From Nocardia tengchongensis (lineage in GTDB: Bacteria; Actinomycetota; Actinomycetes; Mycobacteriales; Mycobacteriaceae): a stretch of DNA of 64,000 bases. The stretch covers positions 1,674,001 to 1,738,000 of the forward strand of contig NZ_CP074371.1 of assembly GCF_018362975.1 (NCBI RefSeq), written 5' to 3'. The notes under the pieces are model-generated. The model worked only from the letters and a program-made list of their open reading frames with translations, was not told the DNA's origin and searched no databases. The translations under genes were made by a program, and so were the position numbers. Position 1 is the first letter of the stretch; each line of letters starts with the position of its first letter. Shown here one piece after another: positions 25,154-33,561 of the stretch.

Positions 25154-25747
25154 TCAGCCGCGCAGCACGCGCAGCGCGGATTTCCTCATCAGGTCGGCCA
25201 TTTCGGCATAGGACGCATAGCCCATGCCCGCGCGTACCAACGCGCCCGCGTAGATCATTTCGAGGGTTTCCACGGTTTCGGGATCCGAGTCCGCGCCCAG
25301 CGCGTCGATCAATCGCTGGCGGATCTCGCCGCCGATGCGGAGCCGCAGATGCGCCACGTCCGGGTCGGTGCCGAGCAGCGCGGCGGTCACCGCGCCGGCC
25401 AGCGTGGGCTCGTCGGCCAGCAGCAGGGCGATCTGCCGCAGCACCTCCAGGACCCGTTCGGTCGAATCCGTCTCGTCGCCCGACGGGGCCTCCGTCGCCG
25501 CGAGGCGCCGCCAGAACATCTCCGCGACCAGGTGTTCCTTGGAGGAGAAGTAGGTGTAGGCGGTCGCCGTGCCGACCCCGGCCTGGGCCGCCACCATCCG
25601 CACGGTCAGCCCCGAGAACCCTTCGCGCGAGAGCACGTCCATGGCCGCCCGGGTCAGCTTGTCCACGGTGTCGGCCTGCTTCTCGGTGAGCCGTCGGCGC
25701 GTGGCCTCCAGGTTCACCGCTGAGCGGGCGGAAGGGTTATCAGACAC
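25154..25747 (-). CDS. TetR-family regulator of the cyp51/aldA/cyp123 set (Rv0767c-like)
   Basis: A 197-residue regulator: helix-turn-helix at about 27-72 (LTRAAMDVLSREGFSGLTVR, VGTATAYTYFSSKEHLVAEMFWRR) and an all-helical C-terminal domain (ERVLEVLRQIALLLADEPTL). Its placement with cyp51, and the cyp123/aldA pair elsewhere in the window, parallels Rv0767c in the Rv0763c-Rv0771 locus. The GTG start codon lies inside AGACACGTGTCCGG (25742-25755), so a repressor bound there would block its own promoter or start; the transcript may be leaderless. The ligand is plausibly a sterol or its aldehyde product. Confidence 0.88.
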   Translation of the reverse strand: MSDNPSARSAVNLEATRRRLTEKQADTVDKLTRAAMDVLSREGFSGLTVRMVAAQAGVGTATAYTYFSSKEHLVAEMFWRRLAATEAPSGDETDSTERVLEVLRQIALLLADEPTLAGAVTAALLGTDPDVAHLRLRIGGEIRQRLIDALGADSDPETVETLEMIYAGALVRAGMGYASYAEMADLMRKSALRVLRG

Positions 25748-25755
25748 GTGTCCGG
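25742..25755. promoter_or_regulatory. operator overlapping the tetR start codon
   Basis: AGACACGTGTCCGG, containing the palindrome GACACGTGTC. It overlaps the GTG at 25747-25745. It shares all fixed positions with the sites at 25064 and 33475. Confidence 0.65.
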
Positions 25756-25836
25756 ATGCTACTATGGCTCGGCCCTCCGAGCAACTCGCGGTATGCGCGT
25801 TCGGTATGAATGGGTGCGCCCCAGAAAGGCTTTCGA

Positions 25837-26250
25837 ATGCTGCCCGTCGGGCTCTTCGCCGCCCCGCGCGAATTGCCCGAACTCATCGAGCAATTCGACC
25901 GGACGCTGCCTTCCGGCGAAGCCGAAGCATTGTCCGAGGCGGCCCGCACGTACGCCGGCAAAGGCGCGATTCTGGAAATCACCACCGGTCCCGCGGACTC
26001 CGCCGACGCGTACGCCGACGCGGTCCGCGCCTGGCGCACCCCCTTGCGGCTGCTCCTGATCACCACCCCGGACGCCGCTGCCGCCGACCGCGCCTACGAC
26101 GACTGGTCCCACTGGGTCGCCGGCGGCGGCCTGCTCGCCCTGCGCGAGGCCGAGGACCTCTACCGCCGGGCCGCGGCCACCGGAAAATTCCGCACCCTCG
26201 CCACCACCGGATCCCTGCGGATACTCCAGCGCATCGCCGCCTGTAATTAG
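25837..26250 (+). CDS. hypothetical protein, possibly a degenerate methyltransferase fold
   Basis: A 137-residue soluble protein. Its pattern GAILEITTG, RLLLITTP, then YDDWSHWVAGGGLLALRE recalls the Rossmann strands of Methyltransf_24-type SAM enzymes, where an acidic residue followed by GGLLALHD ends the domain. The SAM-binding Gly-rich loop is not obvious and the protein is short, so catalytic activity is doubtful. The ATG at 25837 has AGAAAGG eight bases before it. It is divergent from tetR, whose operator lies about 80 bp upstream, and convergent with the membrane protein at 26247. Confidence 0.55.
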   Translation: MLPVGLFAAPRELPELIEQFDRTLPSGEAEALSEAARTYAGKGAILEITTGPADSADAYADAVRAWRTPLRLLLITTPDAAAADRAYDDWSHWVAGGGLLALREAEDLYRRAAATGKFRTLATTGSLRILQRIAACN

Positions 26251-27305
26251 CGGCTCGCGGCCACCTCCGCGTTCAGGGCGTGGATGTAGGCGATCACGGA
26301 GTCCGGGAACAGTTCCCGCGGGTACACGCCGCCGTCGATGCCGGCCAGTTCGACGACGCCGTCCTCGACGACGATGTTCTTGATCCATTCGTACTGGATC
26401 CTGGTCCGGAGGTTGCCCACATGGAGGTCGGCCGTGTCCGGTCCGAAGCGGGCCGCGAATGCCGTACCCGGCGGAAACCGCTGCGCCAGTAGCCTTTCGC
26501 GCTTGTTCCGGTCGATGACGTAGGCGATGGAGAAGCCGGTGGCGAGCACGAGGATGCCCGCGGCGGCGGGCGGCACCGCCGCCCCACCGCGGATCAGGTA
26601 CAGCGCGACCAGGTAGATCGCCGCGAGCACGGTGAACACGATCGCCCGGCGGACGCGATACCTCCGGGCGGGCACCCGGACCAGTCGTGAGGTGGTGCCG
26701 GGCTCCACGAAGTAGACGGTCGTCGGTTCGGCGAGCGATGGAATCGGCGGGAGCGAGGGGAGGCCGGAAGCCGCGGCCGCGGCCGGGGCGGTGCCCGGCG
26801 CGGGAGCCGCCAAGAGTTCGAGTGTGTTGTCGGGGAACAACTCTCGGGGATAGGTGTGATAGTGCCAGCCCTCGCGGAAGGTGACCGCCTCGGTCGTCAC
26901 CGCGAGGTCGCGGATGCTCGCGTAGCGGATGCGGCGGTGCGAGTCGGCGCCCAGCTGGATGTCGAAGGCGTCCGGGCCGAATCGGGTCGCCATCACCGTG
27001 CCCGGCGCGGCCACCGAGCAGAACATCGCGAAGGTGCGGGCGGGATCGGAATTCCAGCGGCGCCGGTAGACGCCGACCAGCGCGGCGCACGCCGCCAGCC
27101 CGATCAGCAGTCCGCTCAGCGACCACAGCGAATACAGCACACCCGCCGTGATCAGCCAGCGCAAGGCGTTGCGGCGGCGGCGATGCGAATGGCGCGGCAC
27201 CCAGTCGAGGGTCGCCTCGGTCAGGGCCCGCGGCGTGTCCTCGTGCGTGATGAACACCGCGTGCGGATCCGGCAGGGCGGGCATCGGCGGCAGGGGTGCG
27301 AACAC
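26247..27305 (-). CDS. membrane protein with tandem YcxB-like repeats
   Basis: A 352-residue protein made of two similar halves. Each half has two membrane helices (about 47-80 and 218-258) and a soluble segment with the pattern PGTxxAxRFGPDxxDxxxG, RxRIxYxxI, then YPRELFPDxxI (about 100-158 and 285-345). The soluble part resembles YcxB/PH-like domains of bacterial membrane proteins with no established function. A Pro/Ala linker (about 165-190) joins the halves. It was probably formed by internal duplication. The final bases overlap the stop of the convergent hypothetical gene by four. Confidence 0.7.
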   Translation of the reverse strand: MFAPLPPMPALPDPHAVFITHEDTPRALTEATLDWVPRHSHRRRRNALRWLITAGVLYSLWSLSGLLIGLAACAALVGVYRRRWNSDPARTFAMFCSVAAPGTVMATRFGPDAFDIQLGADSHRRIRYASIRDLAVTTEAVTFREGWHYHTYPRELFPDNTLELLAAPAPGTAPAAAAASGLPSLPPIPSLAEPTTVYFVEPGTTSRLVRVPARRYRVRRAIVFTVLAAIYLVALYLIRGGAAVPPAAAGILVLATGFSIAYVIDRNKRERLLAQRFPPGTAFAARFGPDTADLHVGNLRTRIQYEWIKNIVVEDGVVELAGIDGGVYPRELFPDSVIAYIHALNAEVAASR

Positions 27306-27410
27306 GGCTCGAGCGTACGGATGTTCCGGCCTGTCCGAATCCGGCTACGTATCGGCCACTTTTACCGCCGACGGCTCCGCGACCCGCCGGGCGGCGGGTC
27401 GCGGACCGGG

Positions 27411-28276
27411 TCAGACGGACGGGGCGCCGAGGCCCAGCGGGGCGAGCTTGGCGGCCAGCCGGTCCAGGTAGGCGAGGACCTCGTCGGCGGATTTGTCGGG
27501 CAGGCCGAACACGGCGTCGGTGACACCGGCCGCGGCCCAGGCCGACAACTGCTCGGGGTCGGGCTTGCCGGCCAGGGCCACCACGCGCGGCGTGCCCTCG
27601 CGACCGGCTTCCTGCCAGTGCTTCATCAGCAGGGTGGTGGACGCGGAGACATCGGACTCGTAGGGCGTGGTGATCCAGCCGTCGCCGGACCGCGCGATCC
27701 ACTTGAAGGTCTTCTCGGTGCCGCCCGCGCCGATCAGCAGCGGGATGTGCGACTGGACCGGCTTGGGCCAGGCCCAGCTGGGGCCGAAGGAGATGAATTC
27801 GCCGCTGTAGGCGGCTTCTTCCTCGGTCCACAGGGTCCGCATGGCCTCCATGTACTCGCGCAGCACGGTGCGGCGCTTGTTGCCGGGACGCCGTGGTCGG
27901 TGAGTTCGTCGGTGTTCCAGCCGAATCCGGCGCCGATGGTGACCCGGCCACCGGACAGGTGGTCCAGGGTGGCGATGGTCTTGGCGAGGGTGATCGGGTC
28001 GCTCTCGGTGGGCAGCGCCACCGCGGTGGACAGCTCGATGCGGGAGGTGACCGCGGCGGCCGTGCCCAGCGCCACCCACGGGTCGAGGGTGCGCGTGTAG
28101 CGGTCGTCGGGGAGCTCCGAGGTGCCGGTGTGCGGGTGGGCGGCGTCGCGTCGGATCGGAATGTGGGTGTGCTCGGGCACGTAGAAGGAGTCGAAGCCGC
28201 GCTCCTCGGCGGCCTTGGCGGCGTCCGCGGGCGTGATGCCTCGGTCGCTGGTGAACAGAACGATGCCGAAACGCAT
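27411..28276 (-). pseudogene. LLM-class F420-dependent oxidoreductase, frameshifted
   Basis: The corrected product has about 288 residues. N-terminal frame: MRFGIVLFTSDRGITPADAA, RGFDSFYVPEHTHIP and SGGRVTIGAGFGWNTDELTDHG. The C-terminal part, RTVLREYMEAMRTLW through PLLIGAGGTEKTFKWIARSGDGW, is in another frame. Adding one C at the CCC run near 27888 restores GVPGNKRRT, the sequence expected at this point. This looks like a single-base sequencing deletion in a functional gene. Located 15 bp after the FAD dehydrogenase gene in the same direction, so probably one operon. The family is F420-dependent in mycolata; the substrate may be steroid-like. Confidence 0.78.
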
Positions 28277-28291
28277 GGGGGACAGGTCCTT

Positions 28292-29764
28292 TCAGAGCTG
28301 CTTGGCAGCGGAGACGCCGGCGCGGCGGCCGAAGAAGCTGCCGTCGCCGAGGGAACAACCGGAGGCGTATCCGCCGGCGCAGATGCCGGAGGTGACGCGA
28401 CCCGCGGCGTACAGGCCGGGGATCGGTTCGCCGGAGACGTGCAGCACCCGCGAGTCCAGGTCGGTGCGCAGGCCGCCCAGGGTGAAACCGCCGGTGTAGC
28501 CGCGCAGGTCGTAGGCGCCCAGCGGGGTGCGGATGGGCTTGACCCACTCGGTCTTCTTGTTCAGGAAGGGATCCGAGCCCTGCTCCGCGTGGTGGTTGTA
28601 GAGGTCGATGGTCGACTGGAGCGTGTGCTCGGGCAGCCCCATCTCGCTCTCCAGCTCCGCGACCGTCTCCGCGACCCAGGTTGGCGCGATGCGCAGGAAC
28701 GACATGGACGACTTGGTCTCCATCGCCTCCTCCAGCGCGAGCTCGTCGATCACCAGGTACGCCTTGTTGTCCTGATCCTGCAGCACGGCCTGACCCATGC
28801 GCCCGGGGTAGGTGTCCTCGGTGATGAACCGCTGCCCGTGCCCGTTCACCAGAATGCCGCGCGCCACCAGCTGCGGATCCACCACCAGCGCCACCTCGGT
28901 GGCGTCCATGTGGGCGAGGTCCGCGCCGAGCGCCTGCGCGACTCGGATGCCGATGCCGTCGTGCTCCTCGACCGTGGCGGCCGGACGGCCGGCGATCTTG
29001 GGCGCGAACTGTTCCACCATCTCGTGGTTGTAGGCGAAGCTGCCGGTGGCCAGCACCACGCCGCGCTCGGCGCGCACGTGCACCGGCTTGCCGTAGCGGG
29101 TGGCGGCGACGCCGACCACGCGCCCGGTCTCGTCGACGATCAGCCGCCGCAGGCGCACATCGTATTCGTGGCGCACGCCCAGCTTTTCGGCCTGCTCGGC
29201 GAGCGGCTCCATCAGCATGTAGCCGCCGCCCTTCTCACCCAGCTTCTTGTCCTTGGTCCAGGCCAGGTGGCCGCGCGGGGCGGGCGGGATCTTGTCCTTG
29301 AACGGCGCCGCGTTCTCGCCGCCGGAGAACATCAGGCCCTCGTCGGCGGGCGGCTCGTAGCCGGGTTCGCCCCAGAACACCTCGTTGAACGGGACACCCT
29401 GCGCGACCAGCCAATCGAAGTGCTCGACGCTGCCCTGGCAGTAGTCGTGGATCTTGGCCTTGTCGACGCCGGGGCCCAGGGCCGCGGTGAGGAACGCCTC
29501 CATGTTCTCGGCGGTGTCCTCGAAGCCCAGCTTCCGCTGGAGCGCCGTGCCACCGCCGAGATAGATGAAGCCGCCGGACATGGCGGCCGCGCCGCCCCAG
29601 CCGCCGGTGCGTTCCAGCACCAGGACATCGGCCCCGGAGCGGGCGGCCTCGAGGGACGCGCACACCCCGGCGATGCCGAATCCGACGACCACGACGTCGG
29701 CCTGGTAGTCCCAGGTCTCGACCTCACTGGCCAGGAGCGGCCGGACGCTTGCGGTTTCCGCCAT
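28292..29764 (-). CDS. FAD-binding dehydrogenase (KstD/fumarate reductase superfamily, Rv0785-like)
   Basis: A 490-residue flavoprotein: VVVVGFGIAGVCASLEAARSG (FAD Rossmann motif) near residue 25, AAAMSGGFIYLGGGT, and C-terminal GLYAAGRVTSGICAGGYASG closing the FAD site. The superfamily includes 3-ketosteroid delta-1-dehydrogenase, but the steroid-binding Tyr motifs cannot be verified by eye, so I do not call it KstD. ATG 29764 is my choice; a GTG at 29782 is possible. In M. tuberculosis a similar protein (Rv0785) lies near the Rv0769-Rv0771 homologues. It is probably cotranscribed with the CMD, dehydrogenase, SDR and aldA genes upstream. Confidence 0.85.
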   Translation of the reverse strand: MAETASVRPLLASEVETWDYQADVVVVGFGIAGVCASLEAARSGADVLVLERTGGWGGAAAMSGGFIYLGGGTALQRKLGFEDTAENMEAFLTAALGPGVDKAKIHDYCQGSVEHFDWLVAQGVPFNEVFWGEPGYEPPADEGLMFSGGENAAPFKDKIPPAPRGHLAWTKDKKLGEKGGGYMLMEPLAEQAEKLGVRHEYDVRLRRLIVDETGRVVGVAATRYGKPVHVRAERGVVLATGSFAYNHEMVEQFAPKIAGRPAATVEEHDGIGIRVAQALGADLAHMDATEVALVVDPQLVARGILVNGHGQRFITEDTYPGRMGQAVLQDQDNKAYLVIDELALEEAMETKSSMSFLRIAPTWVAETVAELESEMGLPEHTLQSTIDLYNHHAEQGSDPFLNKKTEWVKPIRTPLGAYDLRGYTGGFTLGGLRTDLDSRVLHVSGEPIPGLYAAGRVTSGICAGGYASGCSLGDGSFFGRRAGVSAAKQL

Positions 29765-29797
29765 TGTCTCTGTATTCCTCACTGCGGGTTGGGATTA

Positions 29798-30223
29798 CTA
29801 CTGCTTCTTGTCTTTGGCGAGCGTCTTGCGAACGGCGCCGTCGAGTTTGGTCGCGCTGGGCCAGCCCACGTAGTGGGCCAGGAACACGGTGATCTCGCGC
29901 AGCTGATCGGCATCGAGTTCGCCGTTGCGCAGGGCCGCGCCCACCTGGATCTCGAGGATGTCCGCGTGCCCCTGCGCGGTGATCGCGCCGAGCAACAGCA
30001 GGCGCCGGTCACGCATGGACAGGCCGGGCCGGTTCCAGATATCGGCGAAGAGATGGTCGGCGGTGACCTCGAAGAACGGGTCGCCGGAGAAGTTCGGCAG
30101 ATCGAAGCCGTACACCTCCGACATCTTCTTCAGGCCCCGCTGACGCTGCTCGGAAGGCTGCTGGTCGGGCCCGCCCGTCGCCCCACCGCCGCCCCCAACG
30201 GAATCGCTACGCGATGCATTCAT
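29798..30223 (-). CDS. carboxymuconolactone decarboxylase (CMD) family protein (Rv0771-like)
   Basis: A 141-residue protein: Gly/Ser-rich start, then helical core RPGLSMRDRRLLLLGAI, GHADILEIQVGAALRNGELD and REITVFLAHYVGWPSATKLD. This fits the gamma-CMD subgroup; the AhpD-type CxxC is absent, so it is not a peroxidase of that type. Its ATG overlaps the upstream stop (ATGA, 30220-30223). Family members decarboxylate lactones, but the role in this sterol-linked operon is unknown. Confidence 0.85.
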   Translation of the reverse strand: MNASRSDSVGGGGGATGGPDQQPSEQRQRGLKKMSEVYGFDLPNFSGDPFFEVTADHLFADIWNRPGLSMRDRRLLLLGAITAQGHADILEIQVGAALRNGELDADQLREITVFLAHYVGWPSATKLDGAVRKTLAKDKKQ

Positions 30224-31098
30224 TTCTGCTCCTTCGCAATGGATCCGGGACCCACGCCGAGTCCGTCTCCCAGGTTGTGCAATGCCTGCCGCGCCAGCGG
30301 TAGGTCGAGATCCAACCGGCCCGCCAGATCCAGCGCCAAGGACAGGTCCTTCTCACCGAGATCGCGGACATGGCCGAGGATGGGGAACCAGAAATCGTCC
30401 GCCTCGACCGGCGCGGTGGTCTTGCGCAGCATGATCGCGCCCGGCCCGCCGGTATGCGAGTCGGAATGCCGGACCACCTTGCCGAGCGCGGAGATGTCCA
30501 GTCCGGCGGCCTCCGCCAGCCGCTGCGCCTCCGACGCCGCGGTGAAGGCGACGAAGTGGAGCAGGTTGCGCGCCAGCTTCATTCGAGTGCCGGAACCGAC
30601 CTCGCCGGCGTGGATGACCAGCGATCCGAAACGCCCGAACGGCTCCCGCACGGCCTCGAAGGCGGCGGCGCTGCCGCCCACCATCACCGCGAGCGCGCCC
30701 TTCAGCGCGGCGGGCGCGCCACCGCTGATCGGCGCGTCCACGAATTCCACTCCGTGCGCGGCGCATTCGGCGCCGAGCTCCACGGCGGTGCGGTCGGAGA
30801 TGGTGGAGTGCACGGCGATCACGGTGCCGGGCTTCGCCGTCCGGAGCAGTCCGTCGGGGCCGGTCACCACCGTGCGGACCTGCTCGTCGTCGAGGACGAC
30901 GACCGAGATGACGCGGCAGCGTTCGGCCAGGTCGGCGGCGGTGCCGGCGGCTGTCGCCCCCGCATCGGTGAAGGGTTGCAACGCATCCGCGCGCATGTCG
31001 CACACCACCAGCCCGCCCGGCCAGTCCACCAGTCGCTGCGCCATGGGGGCGCCCATATTGCCGAGTCCGATGAACCCGATCGAGATGTCGTCGCTCAT
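30220..31098 (-). CDS. 3-hydroxyisobutyrate dehydrogenase-like NAD(P) oxidoreductase (Rv0770-like)
   Basis: A 292-residue beta-hydroxyacid dehydrogenase. The dinucleotide motif GFIGLGNMGAPMA is at the start, the substrate-binding DAPISGGAPAALKGALAVM in the middle, and the catalytic Lys in GTRMKLARNLL. The ATG at 31098 overlaps the SDR stop by four bases (ATGA) and its own stop overlaps the CMD start the same way, a tightly coupled chain. The family oxidises 3-hydroxy acids or reduces short aldehydes. The pathway step here is not known; gene order matches Rv0768-Rv0771. Confidence 0.87.
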   Translation of the reverse strand: MSDDISIGFIGLGNMGAPMAQRLVDWPGGLVVCDMRADALQPFTDAGATAAGTAADLAERCRVISVVVLDDEQVRTVVTGPDGLLRTAKPGTVIAVHSTISDRTAVELGAECAAHGVEFVDAPISGGAPAALKGALAVMVGGSAAAFEAVREPFGRFGSLVIHAGEVGSGTRMKLARNLLHFVAFTAASEAQRLAEAAGLDISALGKVVRHSDSHTGGPGAIMLRKTTAPVEADDFWFPILGHVRDLGEKDLSLALDLAGRLDLDLPLARQALHNLGDGLGVGPGSIAKEQK

Positions 31099-31847
31099 GG
31101 CCGGAACACCTGCCCGCCATCGACATTCAGCACCTGACCGGTCACCCAGGCGGCATCGTCGGACAGCAGGTACAGGCACGCCCCGACCATGTCCTCGGTG
31201 GTGCCCAGGCGCTTGAGCGCCATCTGCTTCACCAGCTGATCCACGAACTGCTCGGGCACGATGCTGCGGGTGGCCTCGGTGTCGGTGGGTCCGGGCGCGA
31301 TGGCGTTGACCCGAATCTTGGAGTGCCCCAGCTCATGTGCCAGCTGCTGGGTGAGGCTGTTGATCCCGGCCTTGGCCAGCCCGTAGAACCCGGAGTAGGT
31401 CCAGGCGGCGGTGGACGACTGGTTCACGATGGACCCGCCGCCCGCCTTCGCGATGTGCTTGTACACCGCCCGCGTCACGTTCAGCGCGCCGTCGAGATTC
31501 ACGCCCATGAACTTCTTGTAGTAGTCCCACGGCACGGATACCAGCAGGTCGAGCTTCATGTCGCCGTAGATCGCGGCGTTGTTGACCAGGTGGTTGATGC
31601 CGCCGAACTCGGCGACGGTGAACTCGGCCAGCGCCTTGGCGGACTCCGGATCGGCCACGTCGACCGGCGCGAAGACCGCGACCCCGCCGTCGGCGGTGAT
31701 CTCCTTGGCGGTGGCTTCGCCCAGTTCGCTGTTGAGGTCGGCGACAACGACTTTCGCGCCCTCGGCGGCCAGCGCCTTCGCGTACGCCGCCCCGATGCCG
31801 CGCGCGGCGCCGGTGACGATGATCGACCTGTCGGTGAATCGGCTCAT
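31095..31847 (-). CDS. short-chain dehydrogenase/reductase (Rv0769-like)
   Basis: A 250-residue classical SDR. Cofactor motif IIVTGAARGIGAAYAKAL, NNAA (VNNAAIYGD), catalytic Ser in NQSSTAAW, YxxxK in FYGLAKAG, and the C-terminal GQVLNVDGGQVF. AGGAG lies eight bases before the ATG at 31847. Eleven bases separate it from the stop of aldA upstream, and it overlaps the following gene. Likely oxidises or reduces a hydroxy/keto intermediate in the same route as AldA. Confidence 0.9.
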   Translation of the reverse strand: MSRFTDRSIIVTGAARGIGAAYAKALAAEGAKVVVADLNSELGEATAKEITADGGVAVFAPVDVADPESAKALAEFTVAEFGGINHLVNNAAIYGDMKLDLLVSVPWDYYKKFMGVNLDGALNVTRAVYKHIAKAGGGSIVNQSSTAAWTYSGFYGLAKAGINSLTQQLAHELGHSKIRVNAIAPGPTDTEATRSIVPEQFVDQLVKQMALKRLGTTEDMVGACLYLLSDDAAWVTGQVLNVDGGQVFRP

Positions 31848-31858
31848 GTCAGTACTCC

Positions 31859-33329
31859 TCAGACGCCGGTCGCGATGAGTTTGGTCTCGGTGTATTCCTC
31901 GAAGCCGAGGACGCCCATTTCCCGGCCCACGCCGGACTGCTTGTAGCCGCCGAAGGGCGCGTCGGCCGAATACCAGATGCCGCCGTTGACGCTGAGCGTC
32001 CCGGTGCGGACGCCGTTCACGACGGTGCGCAGCCGCTCGGGATCGCTGCCCCACACCGTGCCGGACAGCCCGTAGGGGGAGTCGTTGGCGATGCGGACGG
32101 CATCGGCGTCACCGTCGTGCGGGATGACGGTGAGGACGGGCCCGAAGATCTCCTCCTGGGCCACGGTGGAACTGTTGGGCAGCCCGGTGATCAGGGTCGG
32201 CTCGACGAACCAGCCGCGCTCGCGGTCCGGACGCCCGCCGCCGGTGACGATGGTGCCGCCCTCGGCGCGCGCGATCTCGAGGTAGCGCTCGATGCGCGCC
32301 CGCTGGCGTTCGGAAATGACGGGGCCGCAGACGGTTCCGGCTTGGCGGGATCGCCGGGCCGGATGTTCGCCATGGTGCGCGCGGCCGCTTCGACGGCCTG
32401 ATCGTGCAGTTCGCGCGGCACCAGCAGCCGGGTGCTGATGGCGCAGCCCTGGCCCGCGTGCACGCACACCCCGAAGGCGGCGTAACTGGCGGCGGCCGCG
32501 ATATCCGCGTCGTCGAGCACGATGAAAGCCGACTTGCCGCCGAGTTCGAGGAACACCTTCTTCAAAGACGCTGCCGCCGCGGTCATCACGGCCTTGCCGG
32601 TCTGCGTGGATCCGGTGAACGAGATCATGTCGACCCGCGGGTCGGTGACCAGTTGCGTGCCGAGGCCGTGATCGTCGGAGGTGACGATATTGACCACCCC
32701 GGCCGGAATGTCGGTCTCCTCGGCGATGATCCGACCCACGGCGGCCGCGCACCACGGGGTGTCGGGTGCGGGCTTGAGCACCACGGTGTTCCCGGCGGCC
32801 AGTGCCGGACCCAGCTTGGCGAAGTTGATCTGATGTGGGAAGTTCCAGGGCGTGATCGCGCCGACCACGCCGATGGGTTCGCGCCGCAGCCGGCGCGAGC
32901 TCTTGATCCCCATGGGCGCGGCGACCCGAGATCGGTTTCCCACGCGTAGTTCTCGGCGAGGTCGGCGAAGTAGCCGAGATCCCCGACCGGGCCCTCCAGC
33001 TGCGGTCCGCTGGTGAGCATGCGGGGTGCGCCCGCCTCGGCGATGGTGATCTCGCGCAGTTCCTCGATATGCCCGCGCAGCGCGTCCCGCAGCTGCCGCA
33101 GGCAGGTCGCGCGAAAACCCGGATCGCGGGACCAGTCGGTGGTGTCGAAGGCCGTGCGGGCCGCGGCGATGGCCGCGTCCATATCGGCGGAGTCGGCATT
33201 GGCGGCGTAGCCGAGGGGTTCCCCGGTGGCCGGGTCGGCGGTGGTGAACACACCGCCGCCGCCGGGCGTCAGCTTGCCGCCGATCAGCAGCTGCGAACCG
33301 CCGTCGGGGACGAGATCGCTCGGGCTCAT
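31859..33329 (-). pseudogene. aldA: aldehyde dehydrogenase (Rv0768-like), two frameshifts
   Basis: The corrected product has about 490 residues and all family signatures spread over three frames. Frame 1 (from ATG 33329): MSPSDLVPDGG to ENYAWETDLG. Frame 2: IGVVGAITPWNFPHQINFAK, FTGSTQTGKAVM, FLELGGKSAFIVLDDAD (catalytic Glu) and AGQGCAISTRLLVP (catalytic Cys). Frame 3: GPVISERQRARIERYL to GGYKQSGVGREMGVLGFEEYTETK. One G missing in the GGG near 32926 and one in the GG near 32341 account for both shifts. GGGAG lies seven bases before the start. It heads the operon and is divergent from cyp123. Probably functional in the organism. Confidence 0.85.
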
Positions 33330-33345
33330 AGGTAGCTCCCATGCT

Positions 33346-33365
33346 GTCCGGACACGTGTACGGAC
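33346..33365. promoter_or_regulatory. near-perfect palindrome upstream of aldA
   Basis: GTCCGGACACGTGTACGGAC is symmetrical at all but one pair and contains the core of AGACACNTGTCCRG in both orientations. It is 16 bp from the aldA ATG. Confidence 0.6.
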
Positions 33366-33391
33366 TATAGGTTCGCGGCTCGGAAACGCGC

Positions 33392-33405
33392 AAGAACAGG
33401 TTTCA
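33392..33405. promoter_or_regulatory. KstR-like box between aldA and cyp123
   Basis: AAGAACAGGTTTCA differs from TNNAACNNGTTNNA only at the first base (A for T). It lies between the two TetR-type sites in the same divergent region, so dual control is possible. Confidence 0.5.
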
Positions 33406-33474
33406 GTTTCTGCGGTCCGGCCGATTTTCTTCGCGGGATTCCGTTGTGGCGTGATCCCGTCGCTAGTACCGTAC

Positions 33475-33488
33475 AGACACATGTCCAG
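33475..33488. promoter_or_regulatory. TetR-type operator upstream of cyp123
   Basis: AGACACATGTCCAG is identical to the cyp51 site except at the free central position. It lies 73 bp before the cyp123 start; a further ACGTGTC follows at 33491. Confidence 0.65.
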
Positions 33489-33561
33489 CTACGTGTCTTC
33501 GTTGCTGGAAAACGTTCATCAGAGCCGATGAACGCGTTATTGAATACGAGGTGCACCCGCC

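Noticed and set aside
28292..29764. 3-ketosteroid delta-1-dehydrogenase (KstD)
   Set aside because: Same flavoprotein superfamily, but the steroid-site tyrosines could not be confirmed and the gene context fits the Rv0785-type group.
27893..31216. A 1107-codon open frame on the plus strand
   Set aside because: It is antisense to five well-supported minus-strand genes and has no domain of its own; long antisense frames are expected at this GC content.
33346..33488. KstR2 site
   Set aside because: The AGACACNTGTCC motif does not resemble the CAAG-CTTG type palindrome known for KstR2.
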